From contig NZ_JAINVV010000007.1 of NCBI RefSeq assembly GCF_019880585.1, positions 1-64,000 on the forward strand: a stretch of DNA of 64,000 nt. The letters run 5' to 3'. Positions 63,912 to 64,000 of the stretch are shown here, one piece after another. This DNA is from Sphingomonas colocasiae. GTDB lineage: Bacteria; Pseudomonadota; Alphaproteobacteria; Sphingomonadales; Sphingomonadaceae. Both the position numbers and the translations under genes were made by a program. A model generated the notes under the pieces. The model worked only from the letters and a program-made list of their open reading frames with translations, did not search any database and was not told the DNA's origin. The first letter of the stretch is position 1, and each line of letters opens with the position of its first letter.

Positions 63912-64000
63912 TCAGAAGCTCATTTCGAACGACAGGCGCGCGGTTCTGGGCGCGCCCCGCGTCAGGAAGCCACGCGACGCCGACTGCCAGAACGCGTTGT
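63912..64000 (-). CDS. TonB-dependent receptor-like protein, C-terminal end only
   Basis: Only the last 29 codons are in the window. They end in GAPRTARLSFEMSF, an amphipathic strand with the terminal Phe that marks outer-membrane beta-barrels. TonB-dependent receptors of sphingomonads frequently end in a GxPRT-like segment, which is why I assign it here. The rest lies to the right of the window. Confidence 0.6.
   Translation of the reverse strand, partial: NAFWQSASRGFLTRGAPRTARLSFEMSF

Noticed and set aside
1-64000. tRNA, rRNA, transposase, integrase or prophage genes
   Set aside because: I looked for tRNA T-arm patterns, rRNA motifs and mobile-element proteins and saw none. A covariance-model search (tRNAscan, Infernal) would settle the RNA part.

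Overview
The window reads as chromosomal DNA of an alphaproteobacterium of the Sphingomonadaceae (Sphingomonas/Sphingobium type). This is inferred from the high GC content, the alphaproteobacterial gene families, the TonB-receptor-rich outer membrane content and an exopolysaccharide locus of the kind common in that family. No rRNA, tRNA, transposase, prophage or CRISPR array was seen. Most of the window is housekeeping and accessory chromosome.

About 1-18.6 kb is an exopolysaccharide (EPS) locus: a UDP-glucuronate epimerase, the initiating phosphoglycosyl transferase, three GT4 glycosyltransferases, an ATP-grasp ligase, a Wzx-type flippase, an acyltransferase, an EpsG-like polymerase, an O-antigen-ligase-like protein, a TPR protein, a BY-kinase/co-polymerase and a Wza-type exporter. 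A metallophosphatase and a J-domain protein follow. The ATP-grasp and acyltransferase genes are clearly poorer in GC than their neighbours, which suggests import of the variable, serotype-like part.

About 18.8-38.4 kb is a cobalamin (B12) region. Two class-II-like cobalamin riboswitches on the minus strand each precede an operon. The first (28832-28994) leads a run of twelve tightly coupled genes: btuB, four little-known small genes including DUF1636, cobT, an alpha-ribazole phosphatase, cobS, cobC, cobD, cobQ and cobU. The second (38221-38433) leads a possible 21-codon leader ORF, then cobW, cobN and cobO. Between them lie btuC and btuD with a 2-oxoglutarate oxygenase gene, and a divergent btuF. 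Together these encode uptake, remodelling and late assembly of B12. Corrin-ring genes and the CobS/CobT-type chelatase partners are not in the window.

About 38.5-50.2 kb holds an orphan ATP-grasp ligase divergent from a flippase, fdhD, a DUF418 membrane protein, a bfd-bfr iron-storage pair, an alpha/beta hydrolase, an Hpt protein, the conserved yfgM-like/bamB/der block and panB. About 50.3-57.2 kb holds a membrane protein/XRE regulator pair, a periplasmic phosphodiesterase, a small coupled operon (RidA, GNAT, 78-aa protein, ArsC-like) and two parallel ArsR-SRPBCC pairs. About 55.7-63.8 kb is a set of detoxification-type genes (isochorismatase-like hydrolase, chloroperoxidase-like hydrolase, XapX, Tat amidohydrolase, DoxX, alginate-export porin, DUF1275) ending in a divergent LysR/pirin pair. 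The right edge cuts through the end of a probable outer-membrane receptor.

Hairpin repeats occupy nearly every convergent gene junction. Two are near-identical 88-96 bp elements 18.5 kb apart.
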